This document shows, piece after piece, positions 25,445 through 35,433 of a stretch of 64,000 nucleotides of DNA. Every line of letters starts with the position of its first letter. Position 1 is the stretch's first letter. The stretch covers positions 1 to 64,000 of the forward strand of contig JAEUOS010000141.1 of NCBI GenBank assembly GCA_016790695.1. Reading direction: 5' to 3'. The DNA is from Burkholderiales bacterium. Its GTDB lineage: Bacteria > Pseudomonadota > Gammaproteobacteria > Burkholderiales > JAEUOS01. The notes beneath the pieces are model-generated. The model searched no databases, was not told where the DNA came from, and saw only the letters and a program-made list of their open reading frames with translations. The position numbers and the translations under genes are program-made.

Positions 25445-26989
25445 ATGTCCGCCATCCTGCTCTGCACGCTCAACGCACGCTATTCGCACGCGTCGCTGGG
25501 CCTGCGCTGCCTGCGCGCCAACATGGGCGACCTGGCCGCGCAGACGCACATCGAGGAGTTCGTGCTCGGCGTGAAGACCGAGGCCGCGGTCGAGCAGCTG
25601 CTCGAGCGCGCGCCGCGCATCGTCGGCTTCGGCGTCTACATCTGGAACGTCGAGGAGACCACCCGCATCGTCGCGATGCTGAAGACGGTCGCGCCGCACG
25701 TGGTCGTGGTGCTCGGCGGCCCGGAGGTGAGCCACGAGGTCGAGGCGCAGCGCATCTGCGCGCTCGCCGACCACGTCGTCACCGGCTGGGGCGACGTCAC
25801 CTTTCCGAAGCTGTGCCGCGCGCTTCTGCACGGGCCGCGGCCGCTCGCCAAGGTGCACGCGGGCGAGCAGCCGCCGCTCGCGCAGATCGCGCTGCCGTAT
25901 GCCGAGTACACCGACCGCGACATCGCGCAGCGCCACCTGTACGTCGAGGCCTCGCGCGGCTGCCCGTTCAAGTGCGAGTTCTGCCTGTCCGCGCTCGACA
26001 AGACCGCCTGGCCGTTCGACCGCGACGCCTTCCTCGCCCAGATGGCGGTCCTCCATGCGCGCGGCGCGCGGCAGTTCCGCTTCGTCGACCGCACCTTCAA
26101 CCTGCACGCGGCGACCGGCGCGGCGATCCTGTCGTTCTTCCTCGAGCGCATCGAGGCGCGCCCCGACGACCCCGTGTTCGTGCACTTCGAGGTGGTGCCG
26201 GACCACCTGCCGGACGCGCTCAAGGCCCTGATCGCGCGCTTCCCTCCGGGCACGCTGCAGTTCGAGATCGGCATCCAGACCTTCGACCCCGAGGTGCAGC
26301 GCCTGATCTCGCGGCGCCAGGACAACGCGCGCGCCGCGGCGAACCTGGAGTGGCTGCGCCGGCACTCGCACGCGCACCTGCACGTCGACCTGATCGCCGG
26401 CCTCCCGGGCGAGACGCTCGAGAGCTTCGGCGCCGGCTTCGATCGCCTCGCCGCGCTCGATCCGCACGAGATCCAGGTCGGGATCCTCAAGCGCCTGCGC
26501 GGCGCGCCGATCATCCGGCACACCGCCGCGCGCGGCATGCGCTACAACCCGGATCCGCCGTACAACGTGCTGGCGACCGACCAGCTCGACTTCGCGACCG
26601 TCCAGCGCCTGGCGCGGTTCGCGCGCTACTGGGACATGTTCGCCAACTCGGGCAGGTTCCGCCGCGCGCTGCCGCTGCTGCTGCGCGGCGACGCCGGCGC
26701 GTCGGTGTTCGCCGCGTTTCTCGCGTTCTCCGACTGGCTCTACGCGGCGACCCGGCAGACCCACCAGCTGGCGATGGAGCGGCAGTTCGAACTCCTGCAT
26801 CGCTACCTCGTCGAGGTGCGCGCGCTCGCGGCGGCAGCGGTCGCCGAGGCGCTGGCCGACGACTACGCGCGCACCGGCGCGAAGGGCCGGCTCGCGTTCG
26901 CCGGCGCGCCGGCGCCGGAGGCGCGCGCGCGCCGCGCGCCCGGTGCCGGCAACGCGCCGCCGCGCCAGGCGCGCCACCTGCACGCATGA
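25445..26989 (+). CDS. B12-binding radical SAM protein (DUF4080 type)
   Basis: A 514-residue protein. Residues 1-130 form a cobalamin-binding-like Rossmann domain (LCTLNARYSHASLGLRCLRANMGDL, then VVVLGGPEVSHE). The radical SAM barrel follows, with the cluster motif C173-PFK-C177-EF-C180 (SRGCPFKCEFC). FEIGIQTFDPEVQRLISR and VDLIAGLPGETLESF are typical barrel blocks. A C-terminal DUF4080-like region follows. The start at 25445 begins the B12 domain, although the frame is open further upstream. A TAGAAT element at 25416-25421 is a candidate -10. Substrate unknown; members modify nucleic acids, lipids or cofactors. Confidence 0.85.
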   Translation: MSAILLCTLNARYSHASLGLRCLRANMGDLAAQTHIEEFVLGVKTEAAVEQLLERAPRIVGFGVYIWNVEETTRIVAMLKTVAPHVVVVLGGPEVSHEVEAQRICALADHVVTGWGDVTFPKLCRALLHGPRPLAKVHAGEQPPLAQIALPYAEYTDRDIAQRHLYVEASRGCPFKCEFCLSALDKTAWPFDRDAFLAQMAVLHARGARQFRFVDRTFNLHAATGAAILSFFLERIEARPDDPVFVHFEVVPDHLPDALKALIARFPPGTLQFEIGIQTFDPEVQRLISRRQDNARAAANLEWLRRHSHAHLHVDLIAGLPGETLESFGAGFDRLAALDPHEIQVGILKRLRGAPIIRHTAARGMRYNPDPPYNVLATDQLDFATVQRLARFARYWDMFANSGRFRRALPLLLRGDAGASVFAAFLAFSDWLYAATRQTHQLAMERQFELLHRYLVEVRALAAAAVAEALADDYARTGAKGRLAFAGAPAPEARARRAPGAGNAPPRQARHLHA

Positions 26990-27037
26990 CACGCCGCGCG
27001 CGGCAGCACCGCCTCCAACCGCCATCCGGGGTCCGCC

Positions 27038-28228
27038 ATGCATGAACCGTTCAAGATCCTGCTGCTCAACCAGATTTCGGCGGTCGGCCTGAAGCGCCTG
27101 CCGGCCGAGCGCTACACCACCGCCAAGACGCTCGCGCTGCCCGACGCGATCCTGGTGCGCTCGCACGACATGCACGCGATGGAGATCCCCGCGAGCGTGC
27201 TCGCGATCGGGCGTGCCGGCGCCGGCACCAACAACATCCCGGTCAAGGCGCTGTCCGCGCGCGGGGTGCCGGTGTTCAATGCGCCGGGAGGCAACGCCAA
27301 CGCGGTCAAGGAACTGGTGCTCGCCGGCATGCTCCTGGCGGCGCGCAACCTGGTGCCGGCGCTCGATTTCACCGCCGGCCTGCGCACCGCGGGCGACGCG
27401 CTCGACCGCGAGGTCGAGGACGGCAAGAAGCAGTTCGCCGGCTTCGAGCTCTCCGGGCACACGCTCGGGGTGATCGGCCTCGGGCGGGTCGGCTGCCTGG
27501 TGGCGGACGCCGCGATCAAGCTCGGCATGCAGGTGGTCGGCTACGACCCGGAGATCACCGTCGACGCCGCCTGGAGCCTGCCCGCGCAGGTGCGGCGCGC
27601 GCACAGCATCGACGAGGTGCTCAAGGCCGCGCACTTCGTCACCCTGCACGTGCCGCTCGTCGAGGCCACGCGCGGCCTGGTCGGCGCGCGCAACGTCGAC
27701 CTGCTGCGCCACGGCGCGGTGCTGCTCAACTTCTCGCGCGACGGCATCGTCGCCGAGGAGGCGGTGCTCGCGGCGCTCGCCGCCGGCAGGCTCAAGGCCT
27801 ACGTGAGCGACTTCCCGAGCGCGGCCGCGCGCGGCCGTGCGGGCGTCGTGGCGCTGCCGCACCTGGGCGCCTCCACCCGCGAAGCCGAGGACAACTGCGC
27901 GGTGATGGTCGCCGAGGCGCTGCGCGAGTATCTCGAGCACGGCAACGTGCGCAACGCGGTCAACTTCCCCGAGGTGTCGATGGCGCGCGAGTCGCCCTAC
28001 CGGGTCGGCATCGCCAACGCCAACGTGCCCAACATGCTGGGCCAGATCTCCACCGCGATGGCGCGCGCGGGCCTCAACATCCACAACATGCTCAACAAGT
28101 CGCGCGGCGAGATGGCCTACACCCTGGTCGACGTCGACAGCCCGGTGCCGGCGGCGACCATCGCCACCCTGCGCGCGATCGCCGGCGTGCTCGCCGTGCG
28201 TTACCTGCCGCTGGCCGACGCCACCTGA
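27038..28228 (+). CDS. serA: D-3-phosphoglycerate dehydrogenase
   Basis: A 396-residue NAD-dependent dehydrogenase of the first step of serine synthesis. The NAD-binding loop is GVIGLGRVGCLVADAAIKLGM near residue 150. RDGIVAEEAVLAAL and LPHLGASTREAEDNCA, with the catalytic His, follow. A C-terminal ACT domain (YRVGIANANVPNMLGQISTAMARAGLNIHNM, residues ~325-396) is the usual serine-binding regulatory part. Some short members of this form are annotated as hydroxypyruvate or other 2-hydroxyacid dehydrogenases, but ACT plus sequence favours SerA. It starts 48 bp after the radical SAM gene. Confidence 0.85.
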   Translation: MHEPFKILLLNQISAVGLKRLPAERYTTAKTLALPDAILVRSHDMHAMEIPASVLAIGRAGAGTNNIPVKALSARGVPVFNAPGGNANAVKELVLAGMLLAARNLVPALDFTAGLRTAGDALDREVEDGKKQFAGFELSGHTLGVIGLGRVGCLVADAAIKLGMQVVGYDPEITVDAAWSLPAQVRRAHSIDEVLKAAHFVTLHVPLVEATRGLVGARNVDLLRHGAVLLNFSRDGIVAEEAVLAALAAGRLKAYVSDFPSAAARGRAGVVALPHLGASTREAEDNCAVMVAEALREYLEHGNVRNAVNFPEVSMARESPYRVGIANANVPNMLGQISTAMARAGLNIHNMLNKSRGEMAYTLVDVDSPVPAATIATLRAIAGVLAVRYLPLADAT

Positions 28229-28614
28229 TACCGCGCGGCGTCCGGCCGCAAGGGACAGATCGGCATCGCCATCCGCCAACGCGGCGGGCGGAGCGCCGTG
28301 CAACGCCGGCAGGGCCCGACCGTGCATTTCGCGAGGCGGACCGGCTGCGGGTGGCCATGCGGCGGAGACGCATCGAAACGTGCGGAGCCGGCGGAACCAA
28401 TCCAGCACAGGCGGGTCTATGACGATAGGCGCAGTCGGTGCTCGCGTCCAGTTCCGGAAGCTGCTTCTCCGCCACCGCGATCGGAGAATGGAGCGACCTA
28501 CTTCCGTACTCGTTGCAACGGGACCGCGCGAGATGCCGCGGGACCGCTTCTGTTGCGTGCCTGGCAGGTGCTTGCGGGATTCTCGGATTGCGGAAGGGGA
28601 GAGGGTTGCCAGGC
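28229..28614. other. 386-bp gap upstream of the Kef-type antiporter gene
   Basis: This is the longest stretch without a convincing gene. It looks slightly less GC-biased than its neighbours, and its open frames have no family resemblance. I see no tRNA, repeat, insertion sequence end or clear terminator. It probably holds the promoter of the antiporter operon. It marks a border between serA and the ion transport cluster. Confidence 0.4.
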
Positions 28615-30258
28615 GTGTTCGGAGAGTTCGCCCTGCTGTTGCTGATGTCGGCGGCCGCAGGCGCGGCGTCGCTGTGGCTGCGCCAGCCGGTGCTGATTGC
28701 GTACATCGTCATCGGGATCGTCGCCGGGCCGGCCGTGCTCGGGCTCGTCAGGGCGCAAGACCAGATCGACCTCCTTGCCCAGGTCGGCGTGGCGGTGCTG
28801 CTCTTCCTGGTCGGCCTCAAGCTCGACCTGCAGCATGTCCGGCATGTCGGTCCGGTCGCGCTCGCGACCGGACTCGGACAGCTCGCGTTCACCGTCGTCA
28901 TCGGATTTCTGATCATCCTGGCCCTGGGCAAGGACTGGCTGGAGGCGCTCTACGTTGCCGTCGCGCTGACGTTCTCCAGCACCATCATCATCGTCAAGCT
29001 GCTGTCCGACAAGCGCGAGCTCGACTCGCTGCATGGGCGCATCGCGGTCGGATTCCTGATCGTCCAGGATCTGGCCGTGGTGATCGCCATGATGATCATG
29101 AGCGCCCTGCGCGGCGACGGCGGCGGTTCGCTCCTGGCCCTGGGCGGCTCGCTCGCCCTGCGCATCGGGGTCGCGGCGGCCGCCCTCTACGTGCTGATGC
29201 GCTACCTGTTGCCGAGGATCGTCGAGCGCATCGCCCGCTCGCAGGAACTGCTGCTGATCTTCGCCATCGCCTGGGGCACGAGCCTCGCGGCGCTCGGCGA
29301 CTGGGCCGGATTCTCGAAGGAAGCCGGTGCTTTCCTCGCCGGCTTCTCGCTCGCCTCGACCCACTACCGCGATGCGATCAACGCGCGCCTGACCGGCATT
29401 CGCGATTTCCTCCTGCTGTTCTTCTTCATCGACCTGGGCGCCAAGCTGGACTTTTCCACGCTCGGCGGAGAGCTCTGGTCAGGCCTGGCGCTGTCGCTGT
29501 TCGTGCTTGTCGGCAATCCGCTGATCGTCATGGCCATCATGGGCTACATGGGGTATCGCAAGCGCACGGGATTCCTGTGCGGCCTGACCGTCGCGCAGAT
29601 CAGCGAGTTCTCGATCATCTTCATTGCCATGGGCATCGCGCTGGGCCATGTCGACCAGGGCGCGCTGGCCCTCACCACGCTGGTCGGCCTGGTGACGATA
29701 TCGCTGTCGACCTACATGATCCTCTATTCGCATCCGCTCTACGAGAGGTTGTCGCCCTGGTTCGGGGTATTCGAGCGCAGGCGCCCCTTTCGCGAACTCG
29801 CCGTAGGGACGGAGCGCCAGGCGTCCGGCAAGACCGATGTGATCGTGCTCGGCCTGGGGCGCTACGGCAGCCATCTGGCGCGCGGACTGCGCGCGACGGG
29901 GCTCCAGGTGCTCGGGGTCGAGTTCGATCCCGAGGTGGCGCGCGAGCTGCGGCGCGAGGGCCTGCCGGTTCGCTTCGGCGACAGCACCGCGAGCGAGATC
30001 CTCGAGGGCCTGCCGCTCGGTGAAGCGCGCTGGGTGGTCAGCACGCTGCCCGACATGGCGTCGAATCGCGACCTGCTGCGCGGCCTGAGGGAGCTGCACT
30101 TCGACGGCAATGTCGCGGTCGTCGCCCGCGACGATGCCAGCGACGCGATGCTGCGCGGGCTGCGTGTGCGAACCATTCTCCAGCCGATGCGCGACGCGGT
30201 CGACCGCGCCGTCGAGACGCTGACCCGGATCATCAACGGTAAGGAGGACACACGATGA
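28615..30258 (+). CDS. Kef-type cation:proton antiporter (CPA2) with RCK/TrkA-N domain
   Basis: A ~547-residue inner-membrane antiporter. The CPA2 exchanger domain has about 12 helices: LIAYIVIGIVAGPAVLGL, GVAVLLFLVGLKLD, TFSSTIIIVKLLSDK and the ion-site region AGAFLAGFSLAS. The C-terminal RCK domain (DVIVLGLGRYGSHLARGL, from about residue 408) binds NAD(H). GTG at 28615 is chosen as start because it opens the first helix, about 10 bases after a GGAGAGG site. TTG at 28606 and ATG at 28438 are alternatives. The stop overlaps the ATG of the Usp gene (ATGA), so the three-gene ion-stress operon is coupled. Confidence 0.82.
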   Translation: MFGEFALLLLMSAAAGAASLWLRQPVLIAYIVIGIVAGPAVLGLVRAQDQIDLLAQVGVAVLLFLVGLKLDLQHVRHVGPVALATGLGQLAFTVVIGFLIILALGKDWLEALYVAVALTFSSTIIIVKLLSDKRELDSLHGRIAVGFLIVQDLAVVIAMMIMSALRGDGGGSLLALGGSLALRIGVAAAALYVLMRYLLPRIVERIARSQELLLIFAIAWGTSLAALGDWAGFSKEAGAFLAGFSLASTHYRDAINARLTGIRDFLLLFFFIDLGAKLDFSTLGGELWSGLALSLFVLVGNPLIVMAIMGYMGYRKRTGFLCGLTVAQISEFSIIFIAMGIALGHVDQGALALTTLVGLVTISLSTYMILYSHPLYERLSPWFGVFERRRPFRELAVGTERQASGKTDVIVLGLGRYGSHLARGLRATGLQVLGVEFDPEVARELRREGLPVRFGDSTASEILEGLPLGEARWVVSTLPDMASNRDLLRGLRELHFDGNVAVVARDDASDAMLRGLRVRTILQPMRDAVDRAVETLTRIINGKEDTR

Positions 30259-31181
30259 AACCACGCGAGTGCATCGTCGCTGCCACGGATCTGTCCGCGC
30301 CTGCGCGCCACGCGGTGAAGCGGGCGGTCCGTCTCGCCGCCCGGACCCGCGGCGAACTGCATGTGCTCCACGCGCTGGAACTCGACGCGCTCGACAGCCT
30401 GCGCGACCTCCTGGGCGCCGACCTGTCCGCCACGAAGGCCGCGCTCGAAGCCGAGGCCCGGCAGCGGCTGGAGCGGCTGGTCGCCGATCACGCGCGCCAT
30501 CCCGACACCGCAGCGCTGGCGCGGATCGTCACCGGGGCGCCGCTCGCCGTCCTCGCCAGAGAGATCGAGGCGCTCGACGCCGGCCTCGTGGTGCTTGGCG
30601 CGCGCGGCGACTCCTTTCTGCGGCACGCCACGCTCGGCTCGACCGCTGCGCGTCTGCTGCGCAAGGCGGTGCGATGTCCGGTGCTGGTGGTCAAGCAGGT
30701 GCCCCACGACGACTACCGCACCGTCCTGGTCGCGGTGGACTTCTCGCCGGCAGCGGCGCTGGCAATCCGCGCCGCGAGGCGCTGGGCGCCAGGCGCCGAG
30801 CTCGTCCTGCTGCACGCGTTCGAACTGCCCTTCGAGGGCAAGCTGAGCTTCGCGGGCGTCGACGAACGGACGATCCGCCGGTACGTCCGCAGCGGTGTGG
30901 AGACACGGCGCGACCAGCTCCATGCGCTCGCCAGGAGCGCCGGACTGAAATCTGCCGACTATTCGGCGCGGGTCGTGCGCGGCGATCCGGCCCAGCAGAT
31001 CATCGCCATGGAGCAGGAGTACGACGTCGACCTCATCGCCGTCGGCAAGCACGGCACCCATCTCGCAGAGGAGATGCTGCTGGGCAGCGTGACGAAGCAT
31101 GTGCTGGCCGAAGCGCAGGGCGACGTCATGGTCGTCGTGGATTCCCGCGTTGCGCAAGATGCCCAGGTTCCGGCCGCATGA
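30255..31181 (+). CDS. Tandem universal stress protein (UspA family)
   Basis: A 308-residue cytoplasmic protein of two Usp domains. Each has the nucleotide-binding pattern G-x2-G-x9-G-[ST]: VLGARGDSFLRHATLGST in domain 1 and AVGKHGTHLAEEMLLGS in domain 2. A perfect AAGGAGG lies at 30241-30247. The ATG overlaps the antiporter stop. It probably modulates the neighbouring antiporter or ATPase, or acts as a general stress factor; Usp domains commonly accompany ion transporters. Confidence 0.88.
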   Translation: MKPRECIVAATDLSAPARHAVKRAVRLAARTRGELHVLHALELDALDSLRDLLGADLSATKAALEAEARQRLERLVADHARHPDTAALARIVTGAPLAVLAREIEALDAGLVVLGARGDSFLRHATLGSTAARLLRKAVRCPVLVVKQVPHDDYRTVLVAVDFSPAAALAIRAARRWAPGAELVLLHAFELPFEGKLSFAGVDERTIRRYVRSGVETRRDQLHALARSAGLKSADYSARVVRGDPAQQIIAMEQEYDVDLIAVGKHGTHLAEEMLLGSVTKHVLAEAQGDVMVVVDSRVAQDAQVPAA

Positions 31182-31206
31182 TGGCGCAGCCCGGGGGCCG
31201 ACGCGC

Positions 31207-33936
31207 ATGCCCGATCTGACCATGCGCGCAGGCGTCGCGGCAGCGGACGCGCAAGGCTGGCATGCCCGCTCGGCGGACGCGGTGCTTGCCGATCTGAAGG
31301 CGACCCCGGCCGGTCTGGACCCGGAAGAGGCGCGGGCACGGCTCGGGATCCATGGTCCGAACCGACTGCCCGAGCCGCCGAGGCGAAGCGCGCTGGCGCG
31401 CTTCCTCATGCAATTCCACAACATCCTGATCTACGTGCTGCTGGGATCGGCCGTCGTCACCTTGGCTCTTGGCCATCTGGCGGACTCGGTGGTGATCCTC
31501 GCGGTGGTGATCGCGAACGCAATCATCGGATTCGTGCAGGAAGGCAAGGCCGAAAGGGCCATGGACGCGATTCGGAAGATGCTCGCGCCGCGCGCCTCCG
31601 TGCTGCGCGGAGGCGAGCGGCTCACGGTGGACGGCGCCGCCCTCGTGCCCGGCGACATCGTCCTGCTGGAGGCCGGCGACAAGGTGCCCGCGGATCTGCG
31701 GCTGATCCTGGCGCGCGGCGCACAGGCCCAGGAAGCGGTGTTGACCGGCGAGTCGCTGCCGGTGGAGAAGGACGTCGAGCCGGTCGCGGCGGACGCCGCG
31801 CTGGGTGATCGTGCCTGCATGGCATTCAGCGGCACGCTCGTGACATCCGGGCACTGCCAGGGCGTCGTGGTCGCCACCGGAGCGATGACGGAGCTTGGGC
31901 GCATCAGCGGAATGCTGTCCGCCGTCGAAACCCTGTCGACGCCTCTGGTCCGGCAGATGGACGTGTTCGCGCGCTGGCTGACGGTGCTGATCCTGCTGAT
32001 CGCCGCTCTGCTGCTGGCCTTCGGCCACTTCGTGCGGCACTTTCCCTTCACCGAGATGTTCATGGTGGTGGTCGGACTGTCGGTAGCCGCGATACCGGAA
32101 GGGCTGCCGGCCGTGCTTACCATCACGCTGGCCATCGGCGTGCACGCCATGGCGCGCCGCAATGCCATCGTCCGGCGCCTGCCGGCGATCGAAACGCTGG
32201 GATCGGTATCGGTGATCTGCACCGACAAGACAGGCACGCTCACGCGCAACGAGATGGCGGTGGCATGTGTCGCAACCGCCAGGGGCCTCTACGCCGTCCA
32301 GGACGCCGGTTACGCACCGGTCGGGGAGATCGCGCTGGCGGGACGTTCGATCGCTCCGGACGAGCATCCGCCGCTGGCTGAACTGGGCCGCGCGGCCGCC
32401 CTGTGCGGCGATGCCGCGCTGCGCGAGCGCGAAGGCGAGTGGACCGCCGAGGGCGACCCGATGGAGGGCGCGCTGCTCGCGTTCGCGGGCAAGGCCGGCG
32501 TCGAGTGGCGCAGCGAGCGCAGCGCATGGCCGCGCACCGATGCCATTCCCTTCGATGCGAGGCATCGCTTCATGGCCACGTTGCATCACGACCACGAGGG
32601 GCACGCGTTCGTGTTCGTCAAGGGCGCGCCAGAGCGGGTTATCGCGATGAGCCGGGCGCAGCGTTCGGCCGAGGGCGGGACGCAGCCGCTCGATGCGGCC
32701 TACTGGCACCGCGCCGCCGATGGCATCGCGGCCCGGGGCCAGCGCGTGCTCGCCCTCGCTTCGTTGGCGGCGCGGCCCGAGCGTACCGTGCTGGAGCACT
32801 CGGACGTCGAGGGTGCGCTCACGCTGCTCGGCCTGGTCGGCCTGGCCGATCCGCCGCGCCACGAGGCGATCGCGGCCGTCGCGGAGTGCCGCAGCGCGGG
32901 CATCCGCGTGAAGATGATCACCGGCGATCACGCGGGCACGGCAAGCGCGATCGCGCGGCAGATCGGCCTGCGCAACCCGGACGACGTGCTCACCGGCACC
33001 GACATGGAGGCGATGGACAACGCGAGGCTCGCAGCCGCCGTCCTGGAGACCGACGTCTTCGCGCGCACCAGTCCCGAACACAAGTTGCGGCTGGTGATGG
33101 CGCTGCAGTCGCATGGCATCACCGTCGCGATGACGGGCGACGGGGTGAACGACGCGCCGGCCCTGAAGCGCGCCGACGCGGGCATCGCCATGGGCAGGAA
33201 GGGTACCGAGGCCGCCAAGGAGGCGGCGGAACTGGTTCTGGCCGACGACAATTTCGCTTCCATCGTCGCCGCCGTACGCGAGGGCAGGACGGTCTACGAC
33301 AACATCAAGAAGGTCATCAGCTGGACCTTGCCCACCAACGCAGGGGAGGCCATGACCATCGTCGCGGCCCTGCTGCTGGGCATGGCGTTGCCGGTCACTC
33401 CCGTGCAGATCCTGTGGGTCAACCTGATCACTGCGGTGACGCTCGGCATCGCGCTGGCGTTCGAGCCGACCGAGGAGGGAACCATGCGCCGGCCACCGCG
33501 CGCCCGCAACGCCCCGCTGCTCAGCGGCGAGCTGGTATGGCACATCGTCGTGGTGGCAGCGTTGTTTGTCTGCGGGGTGTTCGGCATCTACGCCTACGCG
33601 ATGGACCGCGGCTACTCCGTGGAGCTGGCGCGCACCATGGCCGTCAACACCCTCGTCGTCATGGAGATCTTCCATCTGTTCTTCATTCGGAACATCTACG
33701 GGACGTCGCTCACGTGGAAGGCGGTGCGCGGCACGCGCATGGTGTGGCTGACGGTCGGCATCATCACCGCCGCGCAGTTCGCGATCACATACCTCGCGCC
33801 GTTGCAGGCGATCTTCGGTACCGAGGCGGTGCCGTTTGCGGACGGGCTGCTCATCGTCGGGGTCGGCGTCGCGCTGTTCGCGCTTGTCGAGATCGAGAAG
33901 CAGATCCGGCTGCGTGTGCATGCGATGCGCGCGTGA
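31207..33936 (+). CDS. Cation-transporting P-type ATPase (P2, Ca2+/CtpF-like)
   Basis: A 909-residue P-type ATPase. An N-terminal cation ATPase domain, the actuator TGES (LTGESLP, residues ~180-186), IPEGLPAVLTI in M4, the phosphorylated D340 in DKTGTLT, and the hinge GDGVNDAPALK are all intact. M6 reads VNLITAVTLGIALAFEPTEEGTMRRPPR, like mycobacterial CtpF-type pumps. The substrate is probably Ca2+, Mn2+ or Na+/K+, not heavy metals, since no CPC motif or heavy-metal domain exists. It starts 25 bp after the Usp gene. There is no terminator-like hairpin before the nitrile hydratase genes 196 bp on. Confidence 0.88.
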   Translation: MPDLTMRAGVAAADAQGWHARSADAVLADLKATPAGLDPEEARARLGIHGPNRLPEPPRRSALARFLMQFHNILIYVLLGSAVVTLALGHLADSVVILAVVIANAIIGFVQEGKAERAMDAIRKMLAPRASVLRGGERLTVDGAALVPGDIVLLEAGDKVPADLRLILARGAQAQEAVLTGESLPVEKDVEPVAADAALGDRACMAFSGTLVTSGHCQGVVVATGAMTELGRISGMLSAVETLSTPLVRQMDVFARWLTVLILLIAALLLAFGHFVRHFPFTEMFMVVVGLSVAAIPEGLPAVLTITLAIGVHAMARRNAIVRRLPAIETLGSVSVICTDKTGTLTRNEMAVACVATARGLYAVQDAGYAPVGEIALAGRSIAPDEHPPLAELGRAAALCGDAALREREGEWTAEGDPMEGALLAFAGKAGVEWRSERSAWPRTDAIPFDARHRFMATLHHDHEGHAFVFVKGAPERVIAMSRAQRSAEGGTQPLDAAYWHRAADGIAARGQRVLALASLAARPERTVLEHSDVEGALTLLGLVGLADPPRHEAIAAVAECRSAGIRVKMITGDHAGTASAIARQIGLRNPDDVLTGTDMEAMDNARLAAAVLETDVFARTSPEHKLRLVMALQSHGITVAMTGDGVNDAPALKRADAGIAMGRKGTEAAKEAAELVLADDNFASIVAAVREGRTVYDNIKKVISWTLPTNAGEAMTIVAALLLGMALPVTPVQILWVNLITAVTLGIALAFEPTEEGTMRRPPRARNAPLLSGELVWHIVVVAALFVCGVFGIYAYAMDRGYSVELARTMAVNTLVVMEIFHLFFIRNIYGTSLTWKAVRGTRMVWLTVGIITAAQFAITYLAPLQAIFGTEAVPFADGLLIVGVGVALFALVEIEKQIRLRVHAMRA

Positions 33937-34132
33937 TGTCGGGGGCCTTCGCGCTGTCCGCGCGACCCGACGCCGGCGCGGGGCGGTGCAGGCGGGCAGT
34001 CAGCGATCGGCGTGCCGCGGACACTCCGCCGCCGGGGCGGCTGGCGCCGGAGCGGGCCGCCCGGACTGGTCGATCCGCGGCCGCCCGAGCAAGCCGCCGG
34101 TCGCACCGGTGATTCTCTAGTAGCATTGCGCA

Positions 34133-34777
34133 ATGGCGCATGCTCGCGACGACCACGATCACCACGACGATCACGACCACAGCGCGCTCGACGAGACCGA
34201 GCTGCGCGTGCGCGCGCTGGAGACGGTGCTGGTGCAGAAGGGCTATGTCGACCCTGCGGCGCTCGATGCGCTGATCGACACCTACACCACGCGGATCGGG
34301 CCGCAGAACGGCGCGCGGGTGGTGGCGCGCGCCTGGGTCGACCCCGACTATCGCGCGCGCCTGCTCGCCGATGCCACCGCGGCGATCGCCGAGCTGGGCT
34401 ACAGCGGCCGGCAGGGCGAGCACATGGTGGCGGTCGAGAACACGCCGGCGCGGCACAACGTCGTGGTCTGCACGCTGTGCAGCTGCTATCCGTGGCCCGT
34501 GCTCGGCCTGCCGCCCACCTGGTACAAGAGCGCGCCCTACCGGTCGCGCGTGGTCCGCGACCCGCGCGGCGTGCTCGCGGAGTTCGGCGTGGTCCTGCCG
34601 CCGGAGACCGAGATCCGGGTCTGGGACTCGACCGCGGAGGTGCGCTATCTCGTGATCCCGCAGCGCCCCGCCGGCACCGCGGCGCTGAGCGAGGCGCAGC
34701 TGGCCGACCTGGTCTCGCGCGACGCGATGATCGGCACGGCGCTGGTCGGCACCACCCCGGTGCGGCGCGGCGCATGA
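34133..34777 (+). CDS. nthA: Nitrile hydratase subunit alpha, cobalt type
   Basis: A 214-residue catalytic subunit hydrating nitriles to amides. The metal claw is C113-T-L-C116-S117-C118 (VCTLCSC); Thr after the first Cys marks the cobalt type (Ser in iron types). C116 and S117-C118 provide the modified sulfinate/sulfenate and amide ligands. Also seen: [28 protein letters not shown]. The first 16 residues are unusually His/Asp-rich ([14 protein letters not shown]), a possible metal-collecting tail. Its stop overlaps the beta ATG. Operon order: alpha, beta, activator. Confidence 0.93.
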   Translation: MAHARDDHDHHDDHDHSALDETELRVRALETVLVQKGYVDPAALDALIDTYTTRIGPQNGARVVARAWVDPDYRARLLADATAAIAELGYSGRQGEHMVAVENTPARHNVVVCTLCSCYPWPVLGLPPTWYKSAPYRSRVVRDPRGVLAEFGVVLPPETEIRVWDSTAEVRYLVIPQRPAGTAALSEAQLADLVSRDAMIGTALVGTTPVRRGA

Positions 34778-35433
34778 GTTACGTCACCCGCGCCGACCTC
34801 GGCGGGCAGGAAGGGCACGGCGCCGTCGTCCCCGAGCCCGAGGGCGAACTGTTCCACGCGGACTGGGAGCCGCGCGCGCTCGCGCTCACGCTCGCGATGG
34901 GCGCGACCGGCTGCTGGAACCTCGACCAGAGCCGGGCGGCGCGCGAGACGCTGCCCGACTATGCGCGCCTGACCTACTACCAGATCTGGATCGCGGCCCT
35001 CGAGCGCCTGCTCGCGGAGCGCGGGCTCGCCGGCGCGGACGAGATCGCCGCCGGGCGCGCGCTGCACGCGCCGGCGCGCGTGCCGCGGGTGCTCGGCGCC
35101 GATCAGGTCGCCGCCGCGCTCGCGCGCGGCGCGCCGACCGCGCGGCCGGTCGCGGCGCCGGCGCGCTTCGCCGTCGGCCAGCGCGTGCGCACGACGGCGG
35201 CGGTGCCGGATCACCACACCCGCCTGCCGGGCTACCTGCGCGGCCGGGTCGGGACGGTCGAGAGCGTGCACGGCGCCCATGTGTTCGCCGATGCCCACGC
35301 GCGCGGCGCCGGCGAGGATCCGCGCTGGCTGTACACCGTGGTGTTCGACGCCCGCGCGCTGTGGGGCCCGGGCGCGGATCCCCGGCATCGCGTGTCGTTC
35401 GATGCCTGGGAGCCCTACCTGGAGAGCGCGTGA
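34774..35433 (+). CDS. nthB: Nitrile hydratase subunit beta
   Basis: A 219-residue structural subunit. N-terminal [33 protein letters not shown] and [13 protein letters not shown] are family marks. The C-terminal SH3-like barrel ([32 protein letters not shown], then [13 protein letters not shown]) closes over the alpha active site. ATG at 34774 overlaps the alpha TGA, and its own TGA overlaps the GTG of the activator gene, so the three proteins are made in step. Confidence 0.92.
   Translation: MSYVTRADLGGQEGHGAVVPEPEGELFHADWEPRALALTLAMGATGCWNLDQSRAARETLPDYARLTYYQIWIAALERLLAERGLAGADEIAAGRALHAPARVPRVLGADQVAAALARGAPTARPVAAPARFAVGQRVRTTAAVPDHHTRLPGYLRGRVGTVESVHGAHVFADAHARGAGEDPRWLYTVVFDARALWGPGADPRHRVSFDAWEPYLESA

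Noticed and set aside
28438-28614. N-terminal extension of the Kef antiporter from the ATG at 28438
   Set aside because: The extra 59 residues are Cys/Arg-rich and unlike the family; a ribosome site precedes TTG/GTG at 28606/28615, where the first helix begins.
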